Shown: positions 42,447 through 52,010, numbered from the stretch's first letter. The stretch is 64,000 nucleotides of DNA from an uncultured Hyphomicrobiaceae bacterium (GCA_937931785.1 CALHAX010000008.1:29906-93905); one strand, 5' to 3'. The notes: generated by a model not told the origin, from the letters alone. Numbers and translations: made by a program.

Positions 42447-43946
42447 TTAAACCGGAACCTGCGCAATCGCCTTCAAGCCACCCAGTTTGCTGTCTTCCAG
42501 CCAGATATCGCCCCCGTGACTGCGGGCGATATCTCGGGCGATGGAGAGACCGAGACCGGTATTTCCTTCATCCTGGTTCCGCGCCACATCCAGGCGGTAG
42601 AACGGCCGGAAAACCTCTTCGCGCTCGCTTTGTGGAATGCCTGGCCCATCATCTTCCACTTCAATCTTGAGCCAGCGTCGACTCGGCGTCACAGTAATGC
42701 GTATCATGGAGCCAAATCGCGCCGCGTTTGTCACGAGGTTCACAACGGAGCGCTTGAAGGCATGTCGGCGCAACGGCACGATCAGGCGCTCGGTGTCTGG
42801 TGCCGTTCCAAGCTTGGCGGCAAGGCGCGCCGGTTGCCCTTCAATCAGTTCGATGGTCTTGCCGAAGTGTTCGGTGTCCTCACAGACTTCTTTCAGGAGG
42901 TCCATGACGTCAGTGGGCGTTGTTGGCTCGCCATCGTCGCCTTTGGTGAACGCCATGTAGTCCGAGAGCATCAACTGCATTTCGTTGATGTCGTTGCGCA
43001 ATGCCTCTGCTTCATCCGTGTCACCCAGCATTGCGACCTGTAGTTTGAAGCGCGTCAGGATGGTGCGCAGGTCATGGCTCACCCCCGCCAGCATTGTTGT
43101 GCGCTGTTCCACGTGTTTTTCAATCCGGTCGCGCATCTCCATGAATGCAAGCGAGGCCTGGCGGACTTCCCGTGCGCCCCGCGGACGAAAATCAACGGGG
43201 GTGGAGCGTCCTTTGCCAAAATGATCAACCGCCTCGGACAGCATCAGGATTGGTTTGATCTGGTTGCGCAGAAAGACGATTGCGACCGAGAGCAGAACCA
43301 GTGATGTGCCAATCATCCAGGCGAGGAAGATGTGCGAGTTCGAGGCATAGGTCTGGTTGCGGCGTGCCGTAAACCTCAGCACGGCATCCTGCAATTTGAT
43401 GCGCACTTCAACATGGTTTGAATCACCGATCGTGTCGATCCAGAACGGTTCATCAATACGGGCCCGGATCTCCCGCGAGAGGGTGCGATCAAGCAAATCA
43501 AAGAACGGTTTTGGTCGTGCCGCTGGCAGTTCTCCTTTCGGAAGAATTTGCAGCGAGAGGTCAAGGCGGTCACGAGCCAGGTCGCTGAGGGCGCGATAGT
43601 TATCATCTTGATTGTAAGATTTATAGGAATCCATGATCGCTGCGATCTCGCCAGCCGTTGACGCAGACAAGCGTCGTGTCACTTCTTCCCAGTGGCGCTC
43701 CATGAAGACGAAGGCCACAACCGATTCAAGAATGACAATCGGTGTAATGATAATCAGCAACGCGCGGGCATAGAGGCCTTTCGGCAGAAACTCTGTAAGC
43801 CAACCGAAAATCTTTCGCAGTGCAGGGCTGACAACGTCCAGAATACGGGTGACGCCCGGAATACGTCGCAACAAACGACCGGCACCGGAATGAGGCCGTT
43901 CAGGCTCCGGTGTGTCGTTCGCGCTGTTGGATACAGCAACCATCAC
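42447..43946 (-). CDS. sensor histidine kinase (EnvZ-like)
   Basis: A 499-residue membrane kinase. Helix one is YARALLIIITPIVILESVVA (about 60-80), and a periplasmic domain of about 150 residues precedes helix two, IFLAWMIGTSLVLLSVAIVF. Then come a HAMP linker (NQIKPILMLSEAVDHFGKGR), the phospho-acceptor His in LAGVSHDLRTILTRFKLQV, and the ATPase boxes NLVTNAARFG, EVEDDGPGIP and EGNTGLGLSIARDIARSHGG. The GTG start overlaps the response-regulator stop by four bases. The pair probably senses an envelope or osmotic signal, as in Rhizobiales EnvZ/OmpR-like systems beside ilvE. Confidence 0.9.
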   Translation of the reverse strand: MMVAVSNSANDTPEPERPHSGAGRLLRRIPGVTRILDVVSPALRKIFGWLTEFLPKGLYARALLIIITPIVILESVVAFVFMERHWEEVTRRLSASTAGEIAAIMDSYKSYNQDDNYRALSDLARDRLDLSLQILPKGELPAARPKPFFDLLDRTLSREIRARIDEPFWIDTIGDSNHVEVRIKLQDAVLRFTARRNQTYASNSHIFLAWMIGTSLVLLSVAIVFLRNQIKPILMLSEAVDHFGKGRSTPVDFRPRGAREVRQASLAFMEMRDRIEKHVEQRTTMLAGVSHDLRTILTRFKLQVAMLGDTDEAEALRNDINEMQLMLSDYMAFTKGDDGEPTTPTDVMDLLKEVCEDTEHFGKTIELIEGQPARLAAKLGTAPDTERLIVPLRRHAFKRSVVNLVTNAARFGSMIRITVTPSRRWLKIEVEDDGPGIPQSEREEVFRPFYRLDVARNQDEGNTGLGLSIARDIARSHGGDIWLEDSKLGGLKAIAQVPV

Positions 43947-44689
43947 TCGACATGCAGAATGTAGCCCTTGCCGCGCACTGTCTGGAGATAGACAGGGTTG
44001 GCCGGGTCAGCTTCGATCTTGCGTCGTAGTCGATTGATTTGCACATCAACAGCGCGCTCGCTGCTCGTGGCATCGCCAGCAAACAATTCGTGTCGTGGAA
44101 TGGTTTCCCCGGGGCGCGAAGCAAACAGGCGCAACAATTCCCGTTCGCGTTCCGTCAATTTGACTGTTGTTTCTCCATCACGCAACTCGCCGCGAACAAC
44201 GTGGAACACAAGGGGCCCGAGTTTGATTTCTTCGACCGGACTTTCCTCGGTTTCCATGCGTTTCAGTATGTTGTTGATGCGTAGAAGAAGCTCGCGCGGC
44301 TCAAACGGTTTGGTGATGTAGTCGTCAACTCCGGCTTCAAGCCCTGCAATCCGGTCGTCGGCCTCACCGCGCGCCGTGAGCATTAGAATCGGTATGTCAG
44401 AAGTCTTGCGAAGTTCTTGCGCGAACTCCATTCCTGTTACGCCCGGCATCATGACATCAAGCACGATCAGGTCGAACACGAGCCCGGTCATGTTGGTGCG
44501 GGCCGTCGGAACATCGCGGGCTGTCGTGGTGCGATATCCCTGATCTTTGAGATAGCGCGCAAGCAGGTCGCGGATGCGCTGATCGTCATCCACGATCAGG
44601 AGATGCGGGGCGTCCGTAGACAGTGCGGCGCCGCGACGGACATGCGCGCTGGAACGTGCGCCTTCTGGCGCGGTTTCCGAATATGACAC
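43943..44689 (-). CDS. OmpR-family response regulator
   Basis: A 248-residue regulator. The receiver domain has LLIVDDDQRIRDLLARYLKD, the phosphorylated Asp in DLIVLDVMMPGVTGMEF, the Thr in ILMLTARGEADDR and the Lys in YITKPFEPRELLLRI. The winged-helix output has LTEREREL-type LTERERELLRLFASRPGETI and VDVQINRLRRKIEADPANPV with TVRGKGYILHVE. It begins with GTG overlapping the marR stop by one base (TAGTG) and overlaps the kinase by four, so all three are translated as one unit. Confidence 0.93.
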   Translation of the reverse strand: MSYSETAPEGARSSAHVRRGAALSTDAPHLLIVDDDQRIRDLLARYLKDQGYRTTTARDVPTARTNMTGLVFDLIVLDVMMPGVTGMEFAQELRKTSDIPILMLTARGEADDRIAGLEAGVDDYITKPFEPRELLLRINNILKRMETEESPVEEIKLGPLVFHVVRGELRDGETTVKLTERERELLRLFASRPGETIPRHELFAGDATSSERAVDVQINRLRRKIEADPANPVYLQTVRGKGYILHVE

Positions 44690-45276
44690 TATGCAGCCTC
44701 CGCATTCGGTTCGCCGACGGGGGCTCCGGCATCGATAAGTTGTTGGATCGTGTCGCGGTCTCCCGGCGCGATCATGGCATGCAGAAACCGCTGGACAGCA
44801 GCATGATCGATATCCGCCCCGGCTGTTGCAAGGGCTTCAGCAACGCGCGCGCGTTGCGGTGCGACAAGGCGCTCGAACAAAGCCACCCCTTCCGGCGTAA
44901 GGAACAAGCGACGTTCGCGTTTGTCGTTCTCGCCGGCACGTTGTTCCACAAAGTTGTCTTCGATGAGTTGCTTCAATACGCGGGCCAGGCTTTGCTTGGT
45001 AATGTTGAGTACGGTCAACAACCGCGAAACGCGAATGGCAGGATGGCGATAGACGAAATGCAGCACCCGGTGATGCGCACGCCCGAAACCATATTCTTCC
45101 AGGATCGCATCCGGGTCGTGAACGAAGTCACGATAAGCAAAGAACAAGAGTTCGATAAACGCGACAACATCCGTATGTCCGTCAGGATTTGGCACGCATG
45201 CGTCACTGGTTTGGGCGTCACGTTGCGACCTGCGCAAACCGGCTTGATCGTGCATGTTTGAAATTAGGTCAGTCAT
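44689..45276 (-). CDS. MarR family transcriptional regulator
   Basis: A 195-residue winged-helix regulator. The DNA-binding part shows FGRAHHRVLHFVYRHPAIRV, SRLLTVLNITKQSLARVLKQ and the wing FVEQRAGENDKRERRLFLTP. The first 35 residues are an unconserved extension. The ATG at 45276 lies within a long palindrome, which points to autorepression of the whole marR-ompR-envZ-like operon and perhaps of divergent ilvE. A MarR gene in this place next to ilvE is common in Rhizobiales. The ligand is unknown. Confidence 0.85.
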   Translation of the reverse strand: MTDLISNMHDQAGLRRSQRDAQTSDACVPNPDGHTDVVAFIELLFFAYRDFVHDPDAILEEYGFGRAHHRVLHFVYRHPAIRVSRLLTVLNITKQSLARVLKQLIEDNFVEQRAGENDKRERRLFLTPEGVALFERLVAPQRARVAEALATAGADIDHAAVQRFLHAMIAPGDRDTIQQLIDAGAPVGEPNAEAA

Positions 45277-45289
45277 GTTGACCTAATTT
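45261..45289. promoter_or_regulatory. MarR operator-like palindrome over the marR start
   Basis: AAATTAGGTCA (45261-45271) and TGACCTAATTT (45279-45289) form a perfect 11-bp inverted repeat around a 7-base centre that includes the marR start codon. Size and symmetry are those of MarR-family operators. Binding would block its own transcription and possibly affect ilvE, which starts 230 bases away on the other strand. Confidence 0.7.
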
Positions 45290-45518
45290 TAGGCGCGTGC
45301 TTAGATCGCGCAAGTTTTTTCGCATGTTCAGCACCGCAGAGTTCGAGTTCAGGCCGCTGGGCCAGTTGGTAAAGTTTCTTGCTCGCAGGTTCTAGTCGAG
45401 ACGACCGCCTGCCGCAAACATCTCCGACAAATGGCACCCAGACTGCAGGAACATCGTGATTGCGGCGTCTGTGCGTGCAACGCAACGATAAATATCAAGA
45501 GACTGCTGGAGACACGAC

Positions 45519-46409
45519 ATGGCCGATGCCGCCCCATATGACGATCGCGATGGTTTCATCTGGCTGGATGGCGAAATGGTGCCGTGGCGTGAAGCGAACG
45601 TTCACATCCTGACTCACGGTCTGCACTACGCCTCAAGCGTGTTCGAAGGGGAACGGGCCTATGGTGGAGAAATATTCAAACTGACTGAGCACACGGAGCG
45701 CTTGTTCGATTCAGCTCGCATCCTCGGATTCGAGATCCCGTTTACGGTTCAGCAGATTGATGATGCCTGCCGCGAGGTCATGAAGGCAAACAATCTGGTT
45801 GATTGCTATGTGCGCCCGATCGCATGGCGTGGCAGCGGCGAGATGGGCGTATCTGCGCGCAAGGCCGGTGTTCGCGTCGCAGTTTGCGCCTGGAACTGGG
45901 GGTCGTATTTCGACCCGGCGGAACGTTTGAAGGGAATTCGCCTTGCGCGCGCTGAGTATCGTCGCCCGGATCCGGCAACGATCCCCTGCAAGGCGAAAGC
46001 GGCAGGTTTGTACATGATCTGCACGCTTGAAAAACATCGCGCCGAAGACGCGGGATTTGCCGACGCACTCATGCTCGATTGGCGCGGTCATATTGCCGAA
46101 TGCACCGGCGCAAACGTGTTTTTCATCAAGGATGGAAAAATTCACACACCGACACCGGATTGTTTCCTCGACGGCATTACCCGCCGCACCGTGATCGATC
46201 TTGCAAAGGCACGTGGCCTTGAAGTCATCGAACGCACGATCATGCCGGAAGAACTTGAGACGTTCTCCGAGTGCTTCATTACCGGTACGGCAGCCGAAGT
46301 TACACCTGTGTCGCAGATCGGCGATGTCCACTATCAGCCCGGTCGCATCTGCGAAGATCTCCTGAACGCCTACATGGAAGCTGTGACCCCCGCGAGCGCG
46401 GCGGCGTAG
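45519..46409 (+). CDS. ilvE: branched-chain amino acid aminotransferase
   Basis: A 296-residue class IV PLP aminotransferase for the last step of Val, Leu and Ile synthesis. Seen are FIWLDGEMVPWREANVHILT, HGLHYASSVFEGERAYGGEI, FKLTEHTERLFDSARILGFE, the PLP Lys region PCKAKAAGLYMICTLEK, GHIAECTGANVFFIKDGKIH and FITGTAAEVTPVSQIG. GGAG lies seven bases before the ATG. The residues after Arg in YVRPIAWRGSGEMGVSAR fit IlvE. It is divergent from marR. Confidence 0.93.
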   Translation: MADAAPYDDRDGFIWLDGEMVPWREANVHILTHGLHYASSVFEGERAYGGEIFKLTEHTERLFDSARILGFEIPFTVQQIDDACREVMKANNLVDCYVRPIAWRGSGEMGVSARKAGVRVAVCAWNWGSYFDPAERLKGIRLARAEYRRPDPATIPCKAKAAGLYMICTLEKHRAEDAGFADALMLDWRGHIAECTGANVFFIKDGKIHTPTPDCFLDGITRRTVIDLAKARGLEVIERTIMPEELETFSECFITGTAAEVTPVSQIGDVHYQPGRICEDLLNAYMEAVTPASAAA

Positions 46410-46432
46410 AGGTCTGAACGGCCAACACCGTC

Positions 46433-46897
46433 TCAACTCAGTGTCTTCTCCATGAAGACACTGAGTGGGTCGTCCGTGTAGTCGCCGAAGGGGCCACATT
46501 TCGCGTATCCACACTTCTCGTACAACCGTATGGCGTCGGGTTGGTGGATGCCGGTTTCCAGCCGAAGGAGCGAAATATCACGCTCCGCTGTCGCCACTTC
46601 CAGCGCGGTCACGATCTTCATACCGAGCCCATGGCCGCGCGCAGCAGTTGAGACAAACATGCGTTTGATCTCGCCATGGTCGTGGGTGCAAAGAACCGCC
46701 CCGCACCCGACCACGTTGCCCGAAAGACGGGCCACGAGAAAGATCACGTCGTTAGCCAATAGGCCGCTGACATCGACGAAGTGACAGCTCTCCTCCGGAT
46801 AAAGCCGGAGTTGCAAGGCATCGAGTTCCTCAATCAGCCTGAGAACGTCCGGCTGATCGGCGCGTTCGGCAGCAATCGTGACGTCTGTCGCGTTCAT
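46433..46897 (-). CDS. GNAT family N-acetyltransferase
   Basis: A 154-residue acetyltransferase. The acetyl-CoA loop AARGHGLGMKIVTALEVATA (R-G-x-G-x-G type) and the end LRLETGIHQPDAIRLYEKCG with YAKCGPFGDYTDDPLSVFME are typical of the YjaB/PhnO-like group acting on small molecules or amino termini. The ATG at 46897 overlaps the moaE stop (ATGA), so it is translationally coupled to moaE; a longer start at 46933 would run into moaE. The substrate is unknown. Confidence 0.85.
   Translation of the reverse strand: MNATDVTIAAERADQPDVLRLIEELDALQLRLYPEESCHFVDVSGLLANDVIFLVARLSGNVVGCGAVLCTHDHGEIKRMFVSTAARGHGLGMKIVTALEVATAERDISLLRLETGIHQPDAIRLYEKCGYAKCGPFGDYTDDPLSVFMEKTLS
46436..46466. terminator. 13-bp perfect hairpin over the end of the GNAT gene
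   Basis: ACTCAGTGTCTTC (46436-46448) and GAAGACACTGAGT (46454-46466) pair perfectly around TCCAT. It lies between convergent ilvE and the acetyltransferase gene and includes the last codons of the latter. There is no T tail on either side, so factor-dependent or bidirectional termination, or transcript protection, is more likely than a classic terminator. Confidence 0.5.
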
Positions 46898-47370
46898 TCG
46901 CCGGCCGTTTCGTTCGACGCGCCACGTTGCCACCGCGCAGCAGCCACGTCGTCGCTCTCCCGTGCTTCAACCCAGCGCGGCCCGGTGTCCGTTGTTTCCT
47001 TCTTCCAGAACGGGGCGCGGGTCTTGAGGTCATCCATCATGAAAGCGGCGGCTTCAAACGCGGCTTGCCGGTGCTTCGACAACGTGACGACCAGAACGAT
47101 ATTCTCTCCAGGCTGCAGTGTGCCGTGTCGGTGGATCACCAGACTGTCCTGCAGTGGCCAGCGCGCGCGCGCATCAGCTTCAAGCGCTTCAAGTGCGCGT
47201 TCCGTCATGCCGGGATAATGTTCAAGCGTCATGTCGGAAATGCGTTCAACACCGCCCAGATCACGCACTGTTCCGGTGAAAGATACAATCGCTCCGACAT
47301 CCGTTCGCCCGGCACGCAACTGTTCGATTTCCGTACCGATATCGAAGTTTTCCGACTGGACCCGGATCAT
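46894..47370 (-). CDS. moaE: molybdopterin synthase catalytic subunit
   Basis: A 158-residue MoaE, which with thiocarboxylated MoaD makes the dithiolene of molybdopterin. Conserved stretches are GAIVSFTGTVRDLGGVERIS, DMTLEHYPGMTERALEALEA, LVIHRHGTLQPGENIVLVVT, HRQAAFEAAAFMMDDLKTRA and FWKKETTDTGPRWVEA with the catalytic Lys pair. It lies downstream of moaD in the same orientation. Confidence 0.95.
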   Translation of the reverse strand: MIRVQSENFDIGTEIEQLRAGRTDVGAIVSFTGTVRDLGGVERISDMTLEHYPGMTERALEALEADARARWPLQDSLVIHRHGTLQPGENIVLVVTLSKHRQAAFEAAAFMMDDLKTRAPFWKKETTDTGPRWVEARESDDVAAARWQRGASNETAGE

Positions 47371-47457
47371 GACTAGCTCCTGGCAAAAGGCGTTGCGGAT
47401 CGCAATGCCACGATCCTGCAGGACAACGCATGCAAAACAAGAAGAGCAAAAGTCATT

Positions 47458-47715
47458 TCAGCCCCCGGTAACTGGAGGAAAAAAAGCGATTTCACGCGCG
47501 TCGGAAATCGAGGCATCATGCTGCGCATGCTCCTGATCCACCGCCGCACGGATCAGCGGAGCCTTCGCGAACGCCGCAGCATATCCCTCATCACGGCTCT
47601 TCAGCCATGTCATGAGATCCGAAACTGTTGTTATTCCATCAGGCAGATCGACTGTCTCTTCGCCAACACCCACCTGTTCGCGAACCCAGGCAAAATACAG
47701 AAGCTTGATCGACAT
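47458..47715 (-). CDS. moaD: molybdopterin synthase sulfur carrier subunit
   Basis: An 85-residue ubiquitin-fold protein, beginning MSIKLLYFAWVREQVGVGEE and ending EIAFFPPVTGG. The terminal Gly-Gly is the site adenylated by MoeB and converted to a thiocarboxylate that supplies sulfur to MoaE. It follows pgsA by 38 bases and precedes moaE, the common Rhizobiales order. Confidence 0.94.
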   Translation of the reverse strand: MSIKLLYFAWVREQVGVGEETVDLPDGITTVSDLMTWLKSRDEGYAAAFAKAPLIRAAVDQEHAQHDASISDAREIAFFPPVTGG

Positions 47716-47753
47716 GGTTCAGATCCGTGAAGTGATACAAAGCAACAGTGGCG

Positions 47754-48356
47754 TCATGAATAGTCACTCTCAAGCACGTGGTGCAACCCGGCGCGGAAAT
47801 AGTCGTAACCCGTGTAGAGTGTGACGAGTGCCGCCGCCCATAACAACGTGAGGCCGACCGTGGATGTGTAGATCCAGACATCATCGCCAGCAGGTCCGCA
47901 CAGGAGGAAGCCGATCGCGAGCATCTGCATGGCTGTCTTGTATTTCGCAACCTGCGTTACCGGCACACTGACGGACAATTGACCAAGATATTCCCGCAAG
48001 CCTGAGACCAGAATTTCACGACTGAGGATAATGATCGCGGCCCAGAGTGACCAGTCGCCGATGATGTTCTCACCGACAAGCATCAGCAGCGCGACTCCCA
48101 CCAGAAGCTTGTCGGCAATTGGGTCGAGCATGCGCCCAAGCGAGGATTGTTGCTCCCAGATACGCGCCAGATAGCCGTCAAAAAAATCGGTAATCGCCGC
48201 CAGCAGGAAGATCCCGACTGCAATCCAGTTGGCCTTGTTGCCCTCAAGGAAAAAGAAACACGCAGCCATCGCCGGGACAGCCAGAATCCGCCCGTACGTC
48301 AGGCAGTTCGGGACGTTCAGTGCCACCCACTTCTGTGGCGTGCGTTCGATCGCCAT
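47754..48356 (-). CDS. pgsA: CDP-diacylglycerol--glycerol-3-phosphate 3-phosphatidyltransferase
   Basis: About 200 residues from the ATG at 48356 (GGGA eight bases before); a start at 48392 is possible. The CDP-alcohol phosphotransferase motif reads DFFDGYLARIWEQQSSLGRM then LDPIADKLL (DGxxAR-x8-G-x3-D-x3-D). The start NVPNCLTYGRILAVPAMAAC and several helices are normal for PgsA, the inner-membrane enzyme committed to phosphatidylglycerol and cardiolipin. It follows uvrC in the same orientation. Confidence 0.93.
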   Translation of the reverse strand: MAIERTPQKWVALNVPNCLTYGRILAVPAMAACFFFLEGNKANWIAVGIFLLAAITDFFDGYLARIWEQQSSLGRMLDPIADKLLVGVALLMLVGENIIGDWSLWAAIIILSREILVSGLREYLGQLSVSVPVTQVAKYKTAMQMLAIGFLLCGPAGDDVWIYTSTVGLTLLWAAALVTLYTGYDYFRAGLHHVLESDYS

Positions 48357-48593
48357 CGCTGCGTTCCCAAAACGCGCCAGGCCGCGCGTCATGCCGTTGT
48401 TTTTGTGCCTGAAACCGAAGGTAGATCATTCCCTTAGACGGGCGTCAATTGACCGAAAGCCACGCCCCCGCCAAAATGAGACATGCTCCACACGCTTTAG
48501 GGTGTGTCCGACTTAAACGGAGGCGCCGGGATGCCGGTGGAGCGACCTGGATCGTCGCGTTATGGTTCTATTAGAAACAGACGCGCTGTAACT

Positions 48594-50597
48594 TCACGTT
48601 GGCGTGTCGTGGAAGAAGTCATAGACGGCTTGAGCCATTTGCGCTGAAATTCCATCCACCGCCTGCAGATCGGTCACACCGGCCCGACCCACGGCTTTCG
48701 CGGAGCCGAAGTGCTGTAGAAGCGCCCTTTTGCGGGTTGGTCCGATTCCCTCGATCTCGTCCAGCGGGTTCTTCACAATGGCCTTGGAGCGTCGCGCACG
48801 GTGGCTGCCGATGGCAAAGCGGTGCGCTTCATCACGCAATCTCTGTACGTAGTACAACACCGGGTCACGTGCTTCGAGCATGAAGGTGCGACCATCCGGC
48901 GTATAGAAATGTTCGCGTCCGGCATCCCGGTCCGGCCCCTTGGCGATGCCGGCAACGGGCACCTGATCGGCAATGCCCAACTCGTCGAGAACAGCGATCA
49001 CAGATGCCAGTTGCCCCTTGCCCCCGTCGATGAGCAACAGATCCGGCCATGCCGGGATCGCGCTGTTATCCGTGATGGGGCCATTGTCCTCGGCGTCTTC
49101 TTCGGAGCCGTGATCTAAATCGGCGGGCGCAGAACGCTGATCCGGGGCCTCTTCTCCATGTTCCTTGATTAGTCGCTTGAAGCGCCGCCTGAGCATGTCT
49201 CGCATCATGCCGAAGTCGTCGCCGGGTGTGATGGCATCACTGTCCATGTTGAACTTGCGGTACTGGTTTTTGGCGAACCCGTCAGGGCCGGCCACGATCA
49301 TCCCGCCCACCGCGTTGGTACCCTGAATGTGACTGTTATCGTAAACTTCGATCCGTCGTGGCACGCCATCAAGGCCGAACGCATCGCGAACGCCTTCCAG
49401 CAATCGGCGTTGCGAGTTGGAGTCGGCGAGGCGTCGTCCCAAAGCCTCGCGGGCGTTGGAAAGCGCGTGGTCTACCAGTTCTTTCTTCGTGCCGCGCTGG
49501 GGATGCGAGACGGCAACCTTGCGGTCCGCCTTGGTCGTCAGGGCTTCTTCGAGAATGGCGGCTCCAGAAAGCTCGTGCGATAGCAACACCATGCGTGGCG
49601 GTGGCTTGTCGTCGTAAAACTGGGCAATGAACGCTTCCAGAACGTCGGCCACATCAATGCTCTTGTCGGCCTTGGGGTAATACGCCCGGTTGCCCCAGTT
49701 CTGCCCGGTGCGGAAGAAGAAAACCTGCACACAGACTTGCCCCGCATCCTGGTGCGCCGCGAAAACATCCGCTTCCTCGATGCCTTGCGGATTGATTCCC
49801 TGATGCGACTGGACATGACTGAGCGCTTGCAAGCGGTTCCTGTAGGTTGCGGCTTGCTCGTACTCCATAGCGTCGGATGCGCCCTTCATCATTTCGTGCA
49901 ACTTGTCGCGCACCGTTGTGCTTTTGCCTTTCAGGAACGCGCGTGCTTCATCAACGAGTGATGCGTAGTCCTCCGGCGTAATCTCACCCGTACAGGGACC
50001 GGCACACCGTTTGATCTGGTACAACAAGCACGGGCGGGTTCGGGATTCATAAACGGAATCCGAGCAAGAGCGCAGCAGAAATGCGCGCTGCAACGTATTG
50101 ATCGTGCGGTTCACAGCCCCGGCAGAGGCGAAGGGGCCGTAATAATCTCCGTTCCGTTTGCGTGCGCCGCGGTGTTTCAATAACTGTGGCGCTTCGTGAT
50201 CCTTCCCGATGAGGATGTAGGGGAAGGACTTGTCGTCTCGCAGCAGCACATTGTAGCGCGGTCGCAACCGCTTGATCATATTGGCTTCGAGCAGCAGTGC
50301 TTCAGACTCGGTACGCGTGGTGACAAACTCCATCGTCGCCGTATTCAGGATCATCCGGGCGATCCGGTTTGATTGCCCATGAATCCGCGTATAGCTCTGA
50401 ATGCGCTTTTTCACGCTTCGCGCCTTGCCAACGTAGAGCACGTCGCCCTCGACATTGATCATGCGATAGACGCCCGGGCCCTGCGGCGCATTCTTCAGAT
50501 AAGACGCAATGACGTTCGGACCCGTCGCAACAGGGGGCTGCACGGTTTCAGCCGTGGTTGCGGTAGCGGTAGGTTCTGTCGACTCGGGGCTGGGCAT
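48594..50597 (-). CDS. uvrC: excinuclease ABC subunit C
   Basis: A 667-residue nucleotide-excision-repair nuclease making the incisions on both sides of a lesion with UvrAB. Order seen: GIY-YIG domain ([20 protein letters not shown], near 35-60), Cys cluster ([20 protein letters not shown] then CAGPC), UVR helix, RNase H-like nuclease ([20 protein letters not shown], then [20 protein letters not shown]) and helix-hairpin-helix tail ([20 protein letters not shown]). A Thr/Ala-rich N-terminus of about 30 residues precedes the first domain. Confidence 0.96.
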   Translation of the reverse strand: MPSPESTEPTATATTAETVQPPVATGPNVIASYLKNAPQGPGVYRMINVEGDVLYVGKARSVKKRIQSYTRIHGQSNRIARMILNTATMEFVTTRTESEALLLEANMIKRLRPRYNVLLRDDKSFPYILIGKDHEAPQLLKHRGARKRNGDYYGPFASAGAVNRTINTLQRAFLLRSCSDSVYESRTRPCLLYQIKRCAGPCTGEITPEDYASLVDEARAFLKGKSTTVRDKLHEMMKGASDAMEYEQAATYRNRLQALSHVQSHQGINPQGIEEADVFAAHQDAGQVCVQVFFFRTGQNWGNRAYYPKADKSIDVADVLEAFIAQFYDDKPPPRMVLLSHELSGAAILEEALTTKADRKVAVSHPQRGTKKELVDHALSNAREALGRRLADSNSQRRLLEGVRDAFGLDGVPRRIEVYDNSHIQGTNAVGGMIVAGPDGFAKNQYRKFNMDSDAITPGDDFGMMRDMLRRRFKRLIKEHGEEAPDQRSAPADLDHGSEEDAEDNGPITDNSAIPAWPDLLLIDGGKGQLASVIAVLDELGIADQVPVAGIAKGPDRDAGREHFYTPDGRTFMLEARDPVLYYVQRLRDEAHRFAIGSHRARRSKAIVKNPLDEIEGIGPTRKRALLQHFGSAKAVGRAGVTDLQAVDGISAQMAQAVYDFFHDTPT

Positions 50598-50641
50598 ATC
50601 GGGAATATGATGCGCCGTAGTGTCGTGGGCAAGGTATCCGA

Positions 50642-51142
50642 CTACGCAGCCACCACAAAATTCAATGCGAGACCGTTGATACAGTGCCGTTTGCCCGTCG
50701 GGGCCGGTCCGTCATCGAAGATGTGGCCGAGATGTCCACCGCAACGGCTGCAATGTGCTTCCGTGCGCGGGAAGACCAGCTTGTAGTCCGTCTCGGTGCC
50801 GACCGCGGTTTCGTTGATCGCACGTGAAAAACTTGGCCATCCGGTCTTGCTGTCGTACTTGTCCGCCGACGCATACAACGGTAACGCGCATCCACCGCAA
50901 ACGTAGGTTCCGCTGCGAGCTTCCTTGAGCAGCGCGCTCGTGTATGGCCGCTCGGTCGCTTCTTCGCGCAGCACCAGATAAGCGCCTTGTGACAGACGTT
51001 CTTTCCACTCCGCCTCTGTGAACGTGACCTCGAAAACTTTTTCGTTGGCAACAGCGTCGCGTGCACCATCCGCACTCCACCATGCGAGCGATGTCACACC
51101 AACTGCGGCAGATCCGAGAAGAAAATGTCTCCGTTCGATCAT
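50642..51142 (-). CDS. msrB: peptide-methionine (R)-S-oxide reductase, Tat-exported
   Basis: A 166-residue MsrB from the ATG at 51142 (AAGGAGAG just upstream). The N-terminus [20 protein letters not shown] carries a twin-arginine signal, so the enzyme repairs oxidised methionine in the periplasm. The zinc Cys pairs are in [11 protein letters not shown] and [16 protein letters not shown], and the catalytic Cys in [12 protein letters not shown]. The usual Asn-Ser-Ala is Asn-Gly-Leu here. It stands 45 bases upstream of uvrC. Confidence 0.9.
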   Translation of the reverse strand: MIERRHFLLGSAAVGVTSLAWWSADGARDAVANEKVFEVTFTEAEWKERLSQGAYLVLREEATERPYTSALLKEARSGTYVCGGCALPLYASADKYDSKTGWPSFSRAINETAVGTETDYKLVFPRTEAHCSRCGGHLGHIFDDGPAPTGKRHCINGLALNFVVAA

Positions 51143-51281
51143 CTTGACTCTCCTTTTGGCGTGGGAACCATGGACGTGAAACTTGTGAGAACAATACATG
51201 CCGAGACCAGATAGGACCCGTTACAACGCCGCAATGTTGGCCTGTATAACGTTGAAGTGATTCAAGTTACAGGCCGTACGA

Positions 51282-52010
51282 CTATGAGGGAGCGGCGACA
51301 GACAGACCAACAACGTTATGCCGCGTGATGGCATTCGCCACGAATCCAGACGCCTTCACGTCTTCCACGAGGTCGGCAAGCCATGCAGCGCCCTTGGTGT
51401 TCACTTTCGGCGTGCCGATGGCCTGTTGTACGGCACTGAACTTGCCGTCGAGCACGCGCGATCCGGGAAGTGTCGTCGCATCCTTCAGCAAACGCACACG
51501 CAAGCCTGCCATGGCATCGAGGTTGTCGCGTGTGAACGCTTCCATGGCGGTGTCCATGTTTTCCGTCTTCACAAGTTCCGCATGCTTTATGTTGTTCGCA
51601 AGCCAGAGTCCGTAGGCGGCGCGTCCCATTGTGGCGATGCGTTTGCCGGGTTGGTCAACCTCTGCAAGCGCAGTGATTTCGGAACCGGCAGGAACAAGGT
51701 ACGTGCATTCGATTTCGCAATAGGCTGCCGTGAATGCGATCTGTTCCGCGCGTTGCGGTTCCGCGCCAATGTTGCCGATATCCCATTCGCCCCGCGCCGC
51801 TGCGTCGGCCACCTCGCCGGGCGACTCGTAGCACACGAACGTCACGGGAACTCCAAGGCGTCGTCCCACCTCATGCGCAACGTCCGGAGACACACCTTGC
51901 GGATCACCATTCTCGGCCTTGCCCGTAACGAGGAGGAAATTACCCAGATTGATTCCGGCGCGAAGGGCTCCGGTTGGTGCAAGTTCGGCAACGATGTCAG
52001 CTGATGTCAT
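51282..52010 (-). CDS. family 3 solute-binding domain protein without signal peptide
   Basis: A 242-residue protein that starts directly with the mature domain: MTSADIVAELAPTGALRAGI, then NLGNFLLVTG, GVSPDVAHEVGRRLGVPVTF, EWDIGNIGAEPQRAEQIAFT, AYGLWLANNIKHAEL and an end at VGLSVAAPS. This is the fold of periplasmic amino-acid-binding proteins, yet no signal peptide is present or available upstream in frame. Cytoplasmic members may bind ligand as a sensor or have been recruited as enzymes. No transport partners are adjacent. No clear ribosome binding site. Confidence 0.75.
   Translation of the reverse strand: MTSADIVAELAPTGALRAGINLGNFLLVTGKAENGDPQGVSPDVAHEVGRRLGVPVTFVCYESPGEVADAAARGEWDIGNIGAEPQRAEQIAFTAAYCEIECTYLVPAGSEITALAEVDQPGKRIATMGRAAYGLWLANNIKHAELVKTENMDTAMEAFTRDNLDAMAGLRVRLLKDATTLPGSRVLDGKFSAVQQAIGTPKVNTKGAAWLADLVEDVKASGFVANAITRHNVVGLSVAAPS

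Noticed and set aside
45340..45420. tRNA-like stretch with GGGCCAGTTGGTAAAG and GGTTCTAG
   Set aside because: It does not fold into an acceptor stem and lacks a proper anticodon arm and T loop, so it is not called a tRNA.
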